Source: Thioalkalivibrio nitratireducens (GTDB lineage Bacteria; Pseudomonadota; Gammaproteobacteria; Ectothiorhodospirales; Ectothiorhodospiraceae). Taken from it: a DNA stretch of 32,010 nt. How positions within the stretch are numbered: the first letter of the stretch is position 1; each line of letters begins with the position of its first letter. The stretch covers positions 1-32,010 of the forward strand of contig JAABSN010000015.1 of NCBI GenBank assembly GCA_011390385.1, read 5' to 3'. Positions 8,143 to 19,344 of the stretch are shown here, piece after piece. Under the pieces are notes generated by a model. That model saw nothing but the letters and a program-made list of their open reading frames with translations. It was not told the origin of the DNA and ran no database searches. Position numbers and translations under genes: made by a program.

Positions 8143-8943
8143 ATGAGTACCACCGTCGGCTTTCTTGCGATTTTCCTGTACATCCTGACCACGGGCTACC
8201 TGGTCGTGTCCGCGCGCCGGCACCCACCGGCACCGGCGCGGCCGCATGGGCCCCTCATCACCTGGGCCCTGGCTCTTGCAGTCCATCTGGCGGCGATATC
8301 GCAAATGGTGTTGACCGACCAGGGCCTGAACCTCTGCCTGGGCAACGCGCTCGCGGCGGCACTCTGGCTGGTCGCGGTGCTCCTTTGGCTGGCCTCGCTG
8401 CGTCACCCGCTGGCGGTCATGGGGGTCATCGTGCTGCCGCTGACCGCTCTGGCACTGCTGGTCGCACTCACCTGCGACGGTGGCAGGCAAGTCGCGACCA
8501 CGCCCTACGTCGAGATCCACATCATGCTGGCTGCGCTGGGCTGGGCGTTTCTGGCCCTTTCGACGGTCCAGGCAGCGGTGATGACCGCCCAGCATCGTGC
8601 CCTGCACGACCATCATACCAAGGGGATCGTGCGCTACCTGCCACCACTGTTCTCGATGGAGTTGTGGCTGTTCCGGATGATCTTCGTCGGCTGGATCTTT
8701 CTGACCCTGAGCCTGGTCAGCGGAATGATCTTCCTCGAGGATCTGTTCGCGCAGCATCTGGTCCACAAGTCGGTGCTATCGATCCTGGCGTGGCTCATGT
8801 TTTCGGTGCTTCTGATCGGGCGCTGGCGATTCGGCTGGCGGGGCTCCCGCGCACTGGCCTGGACCACGGGAGGGTTCGTCAGTCTGGTGCTGGCCTATTT
8901 CGGCTCCAAACTGGTTCTGGAGATCATTCTGCAGCGCGTATGA
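8143..8943 (+). CDS. ypjD: Inner membrane protein YpjD, CcsA/cytochrome c assembly family
   Basis: Integral membrane protein of 266 residues with about eight hydrophobic segments, related to the CcsA/CcmC heme-handling proteins of cytochrome c maturation. Conserved landmarks are the histidines in EIHIMLAALGWAF and in LVHKSVLSILAW, and the block SMELWLFRMIFVGWIFLTLSLVSG. In gammaproteobacteria a homologue sits next to ffh and upstream of corB, exactly as here. The tryptophan-rich WWD heme motif of true CcsA is not evident, so a direct role in cytochrome c assembly is not shown; the precise function is unsettled. Confidence 0.85.
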   Translation: MSTTVGFLAIFLYILTTGYLVVSARRHPPAPARPHGPLITWALALAVHLAAISQMVLTDQGLNLCLGNALAAALWLVAVLLWLASLRHPLAVMGVIVLPLTALALLVALTCDGGRQVATTPYVEIHIMLAALGWAFLALSTVQAAVMTAQHRALHDHHTKGIVRYLPPLFSMELWLFRMIFVGWIFLTLSLVSGMIFLEDLFAQHLVHKSVLSILAWLMFSVLLIGRWRFGWRGSRALAWTTGGFVSLVLAYFGSKLVLEIILQRV

Positions 8944-9166
8944 ATGGGCTCCGAATGCGACGCGGTGACGGCAGTGGTCTCAAGCACCCTACGCTACCAA
9001 GGCGGCGCCGCCGCGAGAACCGTTTGATCAGCGATCCACGGTTCCCCGGAGCCGCGATCCGCCCCGCGGCCGCACGAGCGGACCTGCGCTCGGCTCAATC
9101 CGGACCCTGCCGCATGCCCACAGCACTCGGTGGACGCAACGATTTCCAACAACCTGGTACAGATCC

Positions 9167-10447
9167 TTGAACGAAATCCCCCTGAGTGCGCTGTTCGGCG
9201 TACTGTTCCTGCTGTTCCTGCTGTCCGCATTCTTCTCCGGCTCCGAGACCGCGCTGATGGCACTCAACCGCTATCGCATGCGGCACAAGGCCCAACAGGG
9301 CCATCTCGGCGCGCAACTCGCCGCACGCCTGCTGGAACGTCCGGACCGGCTGATCGGGCTGATTCTCCTTGGCAACAACTTCGTCAACATCGTCATTACC
9401 CAGATCGCCACGTTCATCGGCTGGCGGCTGTTCGGCGACCCCGGCATCGCAATCGCAACGGGCCTGTTGACGCTGGCGCTGCTGATTTTTGCCGAAACCG
9501 CACCGAAGACCGTGGCGGCTCTGCACAGCGAACGGATCGCCTACCCGGCAGCCTGGATTTACACCGGGCTGCTGCGGGTGATGTCGCCGGTCGTCTACGT
9601 GATCAATCTCCTCGCCAACGGCTTCCTGCGGCTGTTTGGAATCCGGATGGACGCAAGGGACCGTGCCGCGCTGACCGCTGATGAACTGCGCTCCGTGGTT
9701 GCCGAGGCCGGTGCCCTGATTCCCGCCAAACACCAGCGCATGCTGATCAACCTGCTCGACCTGGAGCGCACGACAGTCGAAGACATCATGATTCCGCGCA
9801 ACGAGATCATCGCTCTGGACCTGGAAGAAGACTGGAACGACGTGCTGGAGCAGATCCTGAGCGGAAGCTTTACCCGGCTTCCGGTGATCGAGGGTGAACT
9901 CGACCGCGTTCTCGGCTTCGTGCACATGCGCGATGTCCTGCCACTCGCGCACCGGGAATCCTTCACGCCCGAGGATCTGCGTCAGGTGATCAAGCCGCCG
10001 TACTTCATTCCCGAAGGTACCGCGCTGAACCGACAGTTGATCAATTTCCAGAAGCAGAAACGACGGATCGGACTGGTGGTCGATGAGTACGGCGATATCG
10101 AGGGACTGGTGACGCTGGAAGATCTGCTGGAGGAGATCGTCGGAGAATTCACCACCGACTCGCCGACCATGGGGGATGATCTGCTGCGCCAACCCGATGG
10201 CAGTGTGGTGGTCGACGGCGGCATCCACCTGCGCGAACTGAACCGTTCGCTGGGGTTGAAGCTTCCGGTCGATGGACCGAAGACGCTGAGCGGCCTGATT
10301 GTCGAGCATCTCGAACACATCCCCGATGCCAACGCGACCGTACGTATCGATGGCGTGGTCATGGACATCGTGCAGATCAAGAACAACACCATCCGGACCG
10401 TCCGCATTCCACCTCCATGGTCGCCGGACAAGGTGGATGACTCCTGA
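9167..10447 (+). CDS. corB: CNNM/CBS-domain Mg2+ transport-associated protein CorB (YfjD)
   Basis: Membrane protein of the HlyC/CorC (CNNM) family linked to magnesium homeostasis. It has an N-terminal DUF21 transmembrane domain (FLLSAFFSGSETALMALNRYRMRH; FAETAPKTVAAL), then a CBS pair (IMIPRNEIIALDLEEDW; GLVVDEYGDIEGLVTLEDLLEEIVGEF) and a C-terminal CorC_HlyC domain (DGSVVVDGGIHLRELN). The start is TTG, giving 426 residues in register with E. coli YfjD; no clear ribosome binding site precedes it. The 223 bp before it hold no supported gene. Its stop overlaps the radA start (TGATG). Confidence 0.92.
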   Translation: MNEIPLSALFGVLFLLFLLSAFFSGSETALMALNRYRMRHKAQQGHLGAQLAARLLERPDRLIGLILLGNNFVNIVITQIATFIGWRLFGDPGIAIATGLLTLALLIFAETAPKTVAALHSERIAYPAAWIYTGLLRVMSPVVYVINLLANGFLRLFGIRMDARDRAALTADELRSVVAEAGALIPAKHQRMLINLLDLERTTVEDIMIPRNEIIALDLEEDWNDVLEQILSGSFTRLPVIEGELDRVLGFVHMRDVLPLAHRESFTPEDLRQVIKPPYFIPEGTALNRQLINFQKQKRRIGLVVDEYGDIEGLVTLEDLLEEIVGEFTTDSPTMGDDLLRQPDGSVVVDGGIHLRELNRSLGLKLPVDGPKTLSGLIVEHLEHIPDANATVRIDGVVMDIVQIKNNTIRTVRIPPPWSPDKVDDS

Positions 10448-11799
10448 TGGCACGAACGAAGCTGCAGTACGTCTGCCGGGAGTGCGGCGCGGCGAGCCCG
10501 AAGTGGGCCGGACAGTGCGCCGACTGCGGGACCTGGAACAGCATGGAGGAGCTGCAGCCCAGTGCCGCGGCGCAGGGACCGCGTGCTGGCGGCTACGCCG
10601 GTGAGGCCGCCCGTGTCACGCGCCTCGGGGATCTTCCGGTCGGTGAGACCCCACGCGTCTCCACCCGGATCTCGGAACTCGATCGCAGCCTCGGCGGAGG
10701 GCTGGTGACCGGCTCGGTGGTCCTGATCGGCGGCGACCCCGGAATTGGCAAGTCCACCCTGCTGTTGCAGGTTCTGGCGCTACTCCCCTCCGACCAGACA
10801 CTTTACGTGACGGGTGAGGAGTCCGCACAGCAGGTCAGCCTGCGCGGACACCGCCTGGGGCTCGATGTCTCCGGACTGCGATTGCTGACCGAGACCCAGG
10901 TCGAGAACATCATCGCCACCGCCGAGCGCGAGCGACCACAGGTCCTGGTCATCGACTCGATCCAGACCCTCTACAGCGCGGCGCTGCAATCCGCGCCGGG
11001 ATCGGTGTCACAGGTGCGCGAGAGTGCCGGGGCGCTGGTCCGGCTGGCGAAGCAACGTGGCATTACGGTGATTCTGGTCGGACACGTGACCAAGGATGGG
11101 CAGATCGCCGGCCCGCGGGTCCTGGAACACATGGTCGATACGGTGCTCTATTTCGAAGGGGACCCCGGCGGTCGCTACCGGATGCTGCGTGCGGTGAAAA
11201 ATCGCTTCGGCGCGGTGAACGAACTGGGCGTTTTTGCGATGCAGGAGGACGGACTGAAGCCGGTGGCCAATCCCTCGGCGATCTTCCTTTCCCGGCATGG
11301 AAAACCGGTCTCCGGCAGCGTGGTGATGGTGACCCGGGAAGGGACCCGTCCGTTGTTGGTCGAGGTGCAGGCGCTGGTTGCGGAAAGCCATGCGCCGCAG
11401 CCGCGCCGGGTCACTCTCGGGCTCGAGCAGAACCGCCTGATCATGCTGCTGGCGGTACTGAGCCGTCACGGCGGCGTCGCCCTGTTCGACCAGGACGTCT
11501 TCATCAACGTGGTCGGTGGCGTCCGCGTATCGGAAACCGCCGCCGACCTGCCGATGCTGGTCGCGGCGATGTCGTCGTTGCGCGATCGCCCCCTCGGCCT
11601 GGATCTCGTCTGCTTTGGCGAGATCGGGCTGTCCGGTGAAATCCGCCCGGTCCCGAACGGCGAGGAGCGCCTTTCCGAAGCCGCCAAGCATGGGATGGCG
11701 CGGGCAATCATCCCGGCGGGCAACCGCATCCGCAAGCGCCTCGGCGGTATGGAGATCCACCCCGTCGAGCAGCTTCGGGATGCGCTGGAGCTGCTCTGA
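10447..11799 (+). CDS. radA: DNA repair protein RadA (Sms)
   Basis: RecA-like, DnaB-type branch-migration ATPase acting in recombination. The 450 residues show the N-terminal C4 zinc finger (C10, C13, C24, C27), Walker A GGDPGIGKST (95-104), Walker B VLVIDSIQT, the RadA-specific KNRFG motif (251-255), and the C-terminal Lon-like domain (VFINVVGGVRVSETAADLP, GEIGLSGEIRPV). It is translationally coupled to corB through TGATG. Confidence 0.97.
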   Translation: MARTKLQYVCRECGAASPKWAGQCADCGTWNSMEELQPSAAAQGPRAGGYAGEAARVTRLGDLPVGETPRVSTRISELDRSLGGGLVTGSVVLIGGDPGIGKSTLLLQVLALLPSDQTLYVTGEESAQQVSLRGHRLGLDVSGLRLLTETQVENIIATAERERPQVLVIDSIQTLYSAALQSAPGSVSQVRESAGALVRLAKQRGITVILVGHVTKDGQIAGPRVLEHMVDTVLYFEGDPGGRYRMLRAVKNRFGAVNELGVFAMQEDGLKPVANPSAIFLSRHGKPVSGSVVMVTREGTRPLLVEVQALVAESHAPQPRRVTLGLEQNRLIMLLAVLSRHGGVALFDQDVFINVVGGVRVSETAADLPMLVAAMSSLRDRPLGLDLVCFGEIGLSGEIRPVPNGEERLSEAAKHGMARAIIPAGNRIRKRLGGMEIHPVEQLRDALELL

Positions 11800-11903
11800 C
11801 AGCCCCCGGAATCCGGCTTGCACTCCGTGCACGCAACCGGGAATCAACCTGAGCGGTTGCGTCCTCACCAGCATTCCTGGGGTGTAGCGACGGGTGGCAG
11901 ACC

Positions 11904-11926
11904 AAAAAAGGGGGCCGAAGCCCCCT
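11904..11926 (-). terminator. Rho-independent terminator of the tkt-gap-pgk-pyk-fba operon
   Basis: A perfect 7-bp stem AGGGGGC/GCCCCCT closed, on the minus strand, by a TTCG tetraloop and followed by six T residues (11909-11904). It lies about 70 bp past the fba stop. On the plus strand the same hairpin has no T run, so it does not look like a radA terminator. Confidence 0.93.
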
Positions 11927-11996
11927 GATCGCTGCGGTGATTCCGAACGCCGCGCTTGGGGCGGCCGGCGCTGCGGAATCCCAGCTGAAGATCGTC

Positions 11997-13061
11997 TCAG
12001 TTGACCTTCGGATCGAGTTCGCCGCTCTTGTAACGGGCGACCATGGTATCCAGATTCACCGGCTTGATCTTGGAAGCCATGCCAGCGCAGCCGAAGGCCT
12101 CGTAACGGGCCTGGCAGATGCCCTTCATCGCCTTGGTCGAGGCGATCAGGAACTTGCGCGGGTCGAACTCCTTTGGATTCTCCGCGAGGAATTTGCGGAT
12201 GGCACCGGTGGAGGCCATGCGCAGGTCGGTATCGATGTTGACCTTGCGCACGCCATGCTTGATGCCCTCCTGGATTTCCTCGACCGGCACGCCATAGGTC
12301 TCGCCCATGTCACCACCGAACTGGTTGATGATCGCCAGCCACTCCTGTGGCACCGAGGAAGAGCCATGCATCACCAGGTGCGTGTTCGGGATGCGGGCGT
12401 GAATCTCCTTGATGCGCTGGATCGCAAGAATGTCGCCGGTCGGCGGACGCGTGAACTTGTATGCGCCATGGGAGGTGCCAATCGCGATCGCCAGAGCATC
12501 GACACCGGTCTGCTTGACGAAATCAGCGGCTTCGTCCGGGTCGGTCAACAACTGGTCGTGCGACAGCACGCCCTCGGCGCCCGAGCCGTCCTCTTCCCCG
12601 GCCATGCCGGTCTCCAGCGAGCCCAGACAGCCCAGCTCGCCCTCCACCGAAACACCGACCGCATGCGCGAGTTCCGAGACCTTGCGCGTCGTCTCGACGT
12701 TGTACTCGTAGGTCGCCGGGCTCTTCATGTCGGGCATCAGCGAGCCATCCATCATCACCGAGGTGAACCCGGACTGGATCGAACGGAAGCACACTGCCGG
12801 CTCGGCGCCGTGATCCTGATGGAGAACCACCGGAATGTCCGGGTACTGCTCGACCGCGGCAATGATGATGTGGCGCAGGAAGGGCTCGCCCGCGTATTTC
12901 CTGGCGCCGGCCGATGCCTGAATGATCACCGGGGAATCGACCGCTGCGGCAGCCTCCATGATCGAATGGACCTGCTCCATGTTGTTGGCGTTATAGGCCG
13001 GCATGCCATAGCCGTGCTCGGCGGCATGGTCCAGCAACTGGCGTAGGGAAATCAGTGCCAT
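11997..13061 (-). CDS. fba: Class II fructose-bisphosphate aldolase (Calvin-cycle type)
   Basis: Zinc-dependent aldolase that joins or splits dihydroxyacetone phosphate and glyceraldehyde 3-phosphate; it also makes sedoheptulose 1,7-bisphosphate in the Calvin cycle. The 354 residues carry the metal/active-site segment [14 protein letters not shown] (H81, D83, H84), the acidic loop [15 protein letters not shown], and the phosphate-binding regions [13 protein letters not shown] and [10 protein letters not shown]. It resembles the CbbA-like branch rather than E. coli FbaA. AAGGAGG precedes the ATG. It is the last gene of its operon. Confidence 0.95.
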   Translation of the reverse strand: MALISLRQLLDHAAEHGYGMPAYNANNMEQVHSIMEAAAAVDSPVIIQASAGARKYAGEPFLRHIIIAAVEQYPDIPVVLHQDHGAEPAVCFRSIQSGFTSVMMDGSLMPDMKSPATYEYNVETTRKVSELAHAVGVSVEGELGCLGSLETGMAGEEDGSGAEGVLSHDQLLTDPDEAADFVKQTGVDALAIAIGTSHGAYKFTRPPTGDILAIQRIKEIHARIPNTHLVMHGSSSVPQEWLAIINQFGGDMGETYGVPVEEIQEGIKHGVRKVNIDTDLRMASTGAIRKFLAENPKEFDPRKFLIASTKAMKGICQARYEAFGCAGMASKIKPVNLDTMVARYKSGELDPKVN

Positions 13062-13119
13062 GGGTATTCCTCCTTACAGGATTCGGGTGGGGATGGGTCA
13101 GTTTCCGATCGAAATGGTA

Positions 13120-14559
13120 TCAGTTCAGGGCGACAGTCTCGCCCACTCGCACGATTTTCATGGCGTTAGTGCCGCCCCGTACGCCCTTGAGATCACCCTT
13201 GGTGATGATCACCAGCTCACCGTCCTTGACCACACCCTCGCCCAGCAACAGGCGGATGGCTTCCCGATTGGTTTCCTCGTGAGTATCGGGTACCGTCTCA
13301 AGGAGCACGGGGTACACCCCGCGATAAAGAGTCAGGCGGCGGCTGGTCTTGTGGTGCTGGGTCAGCGCAAAGATCGGGATCCCCGAACTGATGCGCGACA
13401 TCCATAGCGGTGTCGATCCGGATTCGGTCAGCGCGGCGATCGCCGCGACGTCCAGATGATTCGCCGTGTACATGGTGGCCATCGCGATGGCTTCGTCGAC
13501 CCGGCCGAAATAACTGTCCATTCGATGCGTCGACTGCCTCGCCGCACGCTGGCGTTCGGCGGCTTCGCAGATCCGGCTCATGCTGTCGACGACCTTGTCC
13601 GGATAACGCCCCGTTGCCGTCTCGCCGGAGAGCATGACCGCATCGGTCCCATCAAGGACCGCGTTCGCCACGTCAAAGACTTCGGCGCGCGTCGGGATCT
13701 GATTGACGATCATCGACTCCATCATCTGGGTCGCAGTGATCACCACCCGGTTCAGCTTGCGAGCCCGACTGATCAGATTCTTCTGCACAGCAGGCAGTTC
13801 GGCGTCGCCGATCTCCACGCCGAGATCGCCACGCGCTATCATGATCACATCGGAAGCGGATATGATTTCGTCGATCATCGCCAGTGCTTCGGCACGCTCG
13901 ATCTTCGCACAGATTGACGCATCGCCGCCGGCCTCGCGGAGCAGGGTCCGGGCCAGATGGACATCCTGCGCCGAACGCGGAAAGGAAACAGCCAGGAAAT
14001 CGACCTGCAACTCAGCTGCCAGACGGATGTCCTCGCGGTCCTTTTCCGTGATTGCCGGTGCGGAAAGGCCTCCTCCCTGCCGGTTGATGCCCTTGTTGTT
14101 CGAGAGTGTTCCCCCGACCATGACCGTCGACTCGATACGCAGCCCCTGAACCGATTCCACTCTTAGGACGAGTCGCCCGTCGTCAAGGAGCAGGATATCT
14201 CCGGACTGCACATCACCCGGCAGGTCGGTGTACGTCAGCCCCACCTCGGTCCGGTCGCCAGCGCCTGCTGGCAGGCTGGCGTCCAGTGCGAAGGAATCGC
14301 CTTCGTTGAGTTCGATCTGACCGTCACGAAAACGCGCGATCCGGATTTTCGGACCCTGCAGGTCGCCGAGCACACCGACGCAGCGACCGACGCGTTCGGA
14401 GATTTCCCGCACACGCTGGACCCGCCGGCGGTGACCGTCATGGTCACCGTGCGAGAAATTCACGCGGACCACGTCAACGCCCGCGCGAATCAGCTTTTCC
14501 AGCGCCTGTTCGCTGTCCGTTGCGGGACCCAGCGTGGCCACGATCTTGGTGCGTCTCAT
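13120..14559 (-). CDS. pyk: Pyruvate kinase
   Basis: Transfers phosphate from phosphoenolpyruvate to ADP, the exit step from lower glycolysis. The 479 residues begin MRRTKIVATLGPA and contain VRVNFSHGDHDGH, ICAKIERAEAL (catalytic lysine region), MIARGDLGVEI and TATQMMESM, with a C-terminal regulatory domain. GGGAG lies 9 nt before the ATG. Its place between pgk and fba suggests that the operon serves glycolysis as well as carbon fixation. Confidence 0.96.
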   Translation of the reverse strand: MRRTKIVATLGPATDSEQALEKLIRAGVDVVRVNFSHGDHDGHRRRVQRVREISERVGRCVGVLGDLQGPKIRIARFRDGQIELNEGDSFALDASLPAGAGDRTEVGLTYTDLPGDVQSGDILLLDDGRLVLRVESVQGLRIESTVMVGGTLSNNKGINRQGGGLSAPAITEKDREDIRLAAELQVDFLAVSFPRSAQDVHLARTLLREAGGDASICAKIERAEALAMIDEIISASDVIMIARGDLGVEIGDAELPAVQKNLISRARKLNRVVITATQMMESMIVNQIPTRAEVFDVANAVLDGTDAVMLSGETATGRYPDKVVDSMSRICEAAERQRAARQSTHRMDSYFGRVDEAIAMATMYTANHLDVAAIAALTESGSTPLWMSRISSGIPIFALTQHHKTSRRLTLYRGVYPVLLETVPDTHEETNREAIRLLLGEGVVKDGELVIITKGDLKGVRGGTNAMKIVRVGETVALN

Positions 14560-14591
14560 GTGCGGCGGCTCCCTCGTCCGGCAGCAGGGCT

Positions 14592-15770
14592 TCAGCCCTG
14601 GGCTCGTTCTTCGAGCATCGCGACCGCCGGAAGGGTCTTGCCTTCGAGGAATTCGAGGAACGCGCCACCACCGGTGGAGATATAGCTGATGCGGTCGGAC
14701 AATCCGTACTTGTCGATCGCCGCGAGCGTGTCACCACCGCCAGCGATCGAGAAGGCGTCGCTCTCGGCAATGGCTTCTCCCATGGCCCGGGTTCCGCTTG
14801 CGAACTGTTCGAATTCGAACACCCCGACAGGACCGTTCCAGACAATGGTGCCTGCCTGGCGCAGCAGGTTCGCATAGGACGATGCCGTCTCCGGCCCCAC
14901 GTCGAAGATCATGTCGCCCTCGGCCACATCGGCTACCTGCTTGACCGTAGCCGGAGTCGATTCCGAAAACTCCTGCCCGACCGTCACGTCGGTCGGGACC
15001 GGTATCTCGCCGCCCTTGGCCCGGGCAGCCGCCATCAGGCGTTTCGCCTCGTCGATCAGGTCGTGCTCGCAGAGGGACTTGCCGACCGGGTGCCCCTGCG
15101 CCGCGATGAAGGTATTGGCGATACCGCCACCGACAATCAACTGGTCGACGACCGTCGACAGCGACTCGAGCACGGTGAGCTTCGTGGAAACCTTGGACCC
15201 ACCCACGACCGCAACCAACGGACGGCGCGGATTGTCCAGGGCCTTGCCCAACGCGTCCAGTTCAGCGGCCAGCAGCGGACCTGCACATGCGGTCGGTGCA
15301 AACTTGCCGACCCCATGCGTGGAGGCCTGTGCCCGGTGCGCGGTGCCGAAGGCATCCATCACGTACACATCGCAGAGTGCCGCGTACTTTCTGGAGAGTT
15401 CTTCCTGATCCTTCTTCTCACCGGCATTGAAGCGGACATTTTCCAGCAGAACCACCTCGCCGTCCGCCAGTTCGACTCCATCCAGATAATCGCGCACCAG
15501 GCGCACCTCACGGCCGAGCAGGGAACCCAGGTGCGCGGCAACCGGGGCGAGCGAATCGGCTTCGGAAAATTCACCCTCGGTCGGACGCCCGAGATGCGAC
15601 ATCAGCATCACCCGGGCCCCACCCTCCAGTGCCTTCCGGATGGTGGGCAGGCTGGCGCGGATGCGGGCATCCGAAGTGACTTTGCCGTCCTTGACGGGGA
15701 CGTTCAGATCCTGGCGGATCAATACGCGCTTGCCGCTCAGATCGAGGTCGGTCATCTTGATGACGGGCAT
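14592..15770 (-). CDS. pgk: Phosphoglycerate kinase
   Basis: Interconverts 3-phosphoglycerate plus ATP with 1,3-bisphosphoglycerate. The 392 residues start [20 protein letters not shown], as in gammaproteobacterial PGKs; AAGGAG lies 7 nt upstream of this ATG, so a longer in-frame start is rejected. Visible motifs are the substrate-binding [11 protein letters not shown] and [18 protein letters not shown], and the C-terminal nucleotide site [15 protein letters not shown] stable hairpin lies between gap and pgk. Confidence 0.97.
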   Translation of the reverse strand: MPVIKMTDLDLSGKRVLIRQDLNVPVKDGKVTSDARIRASLPTIRKALEGGARVMLMSHLGRPTEGEFSEADSLAPVAAHLGSLLGREVRLVRDYLDGVELADGEVVLLENVRFNAGEKKDQEELSRKYAALCDVYVMDAFGTAHRAQASTHGVGKFAPTACAGPLLAAELDALGKALDNPRRPLVAVVGGSKVSTKLTVLESLSTVVDQLIVGGGIANTFIAAQGHPVGKSLCEHDLIDEAKRLMAAARAKGGEIPVPTDVTVGQEFSESTPATVKQVADVAEGDMIFDVGPETASSYANLLRQAGTIVWNGPVGVFEFEQFASGTRAMGEAIAESDAFSIAGGGDTLAAIDKYGLSDRISYISTGGGAFLEFLEGKTLPAVAMLEERAQG

Positions 15771-15862
15771 CACACCACTCCTTATGAAAACGCGGGACAC
15801 AATGAAAGAGGTTGGGCAAACTCGCCTTCAGGCTTGCCGAACCACTCTCCGTTGGAGCACGG

Positions 15863-15898
15863 CCCGCCCCGGCGACTGAAATCCGCTGCCGGGGCGGG
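15863..15898 (-). other. Strong hairpin between gap and pgk
   Basis: A perfect 11-bp GC-only stem (arms 15863-15873 and 15888-15898) with a 14-nt loop, directly after the gap stop. No T run follows on the minus strand, so it is unlikely to be a full intrinsic terminator. It could stabilise the 3' end of a tkt-gap mRNA or lower expression of the distal genes. That role is inferred. Confidence 0.7.
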
Positions 15899-15909
15899 AC
15901 AGAGCACTT

Positions 15910-16911
<1,002 letters not shown>

Positions 16912-16974
16912 TTACTCTCCCAACTTGCATGGTTTTGCATGAAATTCTTCCGTTCGTCCGGATCGGCCGTGATA

Positions 16975-18972
16975 TCAGGCCAGGACCGATTCGGCGACGC
17001 TGACGATGTTCTCGGCGGTGAAGCCGAAATAGCTCATCAGTGCATCGCCTGGTGCCGACTCACCGAAGCGGTCGAGACCCACGACGGCGCCATCGAGGCC
17101 GACGTACTTGTACCAGCCCGCGGTCGCGCCGGTTTCCACCGCGACGCGAGCCCTGACAGCGGCGGGCAGCACCGCCTCGCGATATGCCGGATCCTGCTGT
17201 TCGAAGAGTTCGACGCAGGGCATCGATACCACGCGCACCTTGCGCCCGTTGCCGGCCAGCGTGTCCGCGGCCTGCAACGAGATTCCGATTTCGGAACCCG
17301 TCGCGATCAGGATCAGGTCGGGGGTGCCGTCGCAGTCACGCAGCACATACCCACCACGGGTGATGTTCGCGACCTGTTCCGCGTCGCGTGCCTGCGGGGC
17401 CAGACCCTGCCGCGACAGGATGAACGCAGACGGGCCATCGCTGCGCTCGATTCCGGACTTCCAGGCAACGGCGGTTTCGACTCCGTCGCAGGGGCGCCAC
17501 ACATTCAGGTTGGGGATCAGGCGGAGGCTCGGGGTCTGTTCGATCGGCTGGTGGGTAGGGCCATCTTCCCCCAGGCCAATGGAATCGTGGGTCAGCACGT
17601 AAAGTACGCGCTGCCCCATCAGGGCCGACATCCGGATGCCATTGCGGGCATAATCGGAAAAAATCAGGAATGTGCCGCCGTAGGGAATGAACCCGCCATG
17701 CAGCGCGATGCCGTTCATGATTGCGGCCATGCCGAACTCACGGACACCGTAGAACAGATAGTTGCCCGAGGCGTCGTCGTGGCTGATGCCCCTGGAACCG
17801 GAGTACATGGTCAGGTTGGAACCCGCGAGGTCGGCCGATCCACCCAGCAGTTCGGGCAGCGCCGGCGCATACCCGGTAATCGCATTCTGCGAGGCCTTGC
17901 GGCTGGCGATCTTCTCGGATTTCTCGATCGTCTGCTGCACGAACGCACTGGCCTTGTCCGCCCAGTCCGACGGCAAATCGCCACTCATGCGGCGCTCGAG
18001 TTCCGCAGCGAGATCAGGGTGGGCGGCGCGATAGGCCGCGAAGCGCTCGTTCCATTCCGCCTCTGCCTTGGCCCCACGCTCCGTGGCATCCCAGGCGGCA
18101 TAAATGTCGGCCGGAATTTCGAACGGACCATGGTTCCATCCGAGTTCCTTGCGTGCCAGGGCAATCTCGTCGTCGCCCAATGGGGCGCCGTGACATTCTT
18201 CCTTGCCCTGCTTGTTCGGGGAGCCGAAACCGATAATGGTCCTGCAGCACAGCAGGCTGGGCTTGCCGGTCTCCGCGCGGGCCTGTTCGATCGCGGCCTT
18301 CACTGCGTCGGCATCATGACCGTCGACACCGCGCACCACATGCCAGCCGTAAGCCTCGAAACGGGCCGGGGTATCGTCGGTGAACCAACCCTCGACCTCG
18401 CCATCGATGGAAATGCCATTGTCGTCATAGAACGCGACCAGCTTGCCCAGGCCCAGCGTCCCGGCCAGTGCGCTGGCCTCGTGAGAAATGCCTTCCATCA
18501 GGCAGCCGTCGCCGAGAAAGACGTAGGTATGGTGATCAACGACCGCATGGCTGTCGCGATTGAAATTCGCCGCGAGGATCTTCTCGGCCAGCGCCATCCC
18601 CACCGCATTGGTCAGACCCTGTCCCAGGGGACCGGTGGTCGTCTCGACGCCGGAAGTGTATCCGTATTCGGGGTGCCCAGGGGTCTTCGAGTGCAGCTGA
18701 CGGAACTGTTTCAGCTCGTCGATCGGCAGTTCGTAGCCGGTCAGATGCAGCAGCGAGTACACGAGCATCGAGCCGTGGCCGTTGGACATGACAAAGCGGT
18801 CGCGATCCAGCCAATCCGGATTCGCCGGGTTGTGCTTCACGTAATCGTTCCAAAGGACCTCGGCGATATCCGCCATGCCCATCGGCGCACCAGGATGACC
18901 GGAATTGGCTTTCTGTACCGCGTCCATCGACAGGGCACGGATGGCGTTGGCAAGCTCTCTGCGGGAAGGCAT
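16975..18972 (-). CDS. tkt: Transketolase
   Basis: Thiamine-diphosphate enzyme moving two-carbon ketol units in the Calvin and pentose phosphate cycles. The 665 residues are a normal length. Visible landmarks are [25 protein letters not shown], the ThDP motif GDGCLMEG (154-161) with the downstream DDNGISIDG, the pyrimidine-domain segment [14 protein letters not shown], and [22 protein letters not shown] lies 6 nt before the ATG. It is the first gene of the tkt-gap-pgk-pyk-fba run. Confidence 0.97.
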   Translation of the reverse strand: MPSRRELANAIRALSMDAVQKANSGHPGAPMGMADIAEVLWNDYVKHNPANPDWLDRDRFVMSNGHGSMLVYSLLHLTGYELPIDELKQFRQLHSKTPGHPEYGYTSGVETTTGPLGQGLTNAVGMALAEKILAANFNRDSHAVVDHHTYVFLGDGCLMEGISHEASALAGTLGLGKLVAFYDDNGISIDGEVEGWFTDDTPARFEAYGWHVVRGVDGHDADAVKAAIEQARAETGKPSLLCCRTIIGFGSPNKQGKEECHGAPLGDDEIALARKELGWNHGPFEIPADIYAAWDATERGAKAEAEWNERFAAYRAAHPDLAAELERRMSGDLPSDWADKASAFVQQTIEKSEKIASRKASQNAITGYAPALPELLGGSADLAGSNLTMYSGSRGISHDDASGNYLFYGVREFGMAAIMNGIALHGGFIPYGGTFLIFSDYARNGIRMSALMGQRVLYVLTHDSIGLGEDGPTHQPIEQTPSLRLIPNLNVWRPCDGVETAVAWKSGIERSDGPSAFILSRQGLAPQARDAEQVANITRGGYVLRDCDGTPDLILIATGSEIGISLQAADTLAGNGRKVRVVSMPCVELFEQQDPAYREAVLPAAVRARVAVETGATAGWYKYVGLDGAVVGLDRFGESAPGDALMSYFGFTAENIVSVAESVLA

Positions 18973-19344
18973 GCGGATCTCCTAACTCGTTTTCGGTGAA
19001 CAGATCGGGACTGGCGGCCGACGTGACGCTGGCGCCGGCCGCTTGTTATCTTTCTTGTAGCGACACGGGGAAGCAGGTCAGTCGGCGATGGTCAGCCGAA
19101 TGCCGCCCCATTGAAAAGCCGTTTATTCTGGCGGCTTTCGGGGTTGGGAGCAAGTCCCGGCCTCTGCCAGCGACGCATGAGCCCGCAGGGGCGATGTGAT
19201 TCCAGCGCCGGGTGAACCGGAAAGATCTGCCCGAGGGTTGATCGCCGGTCAGGCATTTTGGAGCATCCGAGAATGATCGTAACGCTCAAGCTTGACGGAC
19301 TCGTGGGCCATGCCCCCAAGGCTGACTTCGTTTAATATCGGAGC
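18973..19344. other. Divergent promoter region between tkt and purC
   Basis: 372 bp without a supported gene. It should contain the promoters of both flanking genes, but no convincing -35/-10 pair is visible. It holds a small hairpin with arms AAAGCCG (19115-19121) and CGGCTTT (19132-19138); on the minus strand this is followed by a short T run, so it could be an attenuator in the tkt leader or the end of an unrecognised short transcript. Confidence 0.45.

Noticed and set aside
8050..8766. A 5' extension of ffh giving a 702-residue protein
   Set aside because: The extra part is Q/R/H/D-rich, lies antisense to ypjD, and SRP54 proteins begin at the MFDGLSSRL ATG at 8049.
11904..11926. Terminator for radA on the plus strand
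   Set aside because: On the plus strand the hairpin is not followed by a T run; the T run and UUCG loop are on the minus strand, serving fba.
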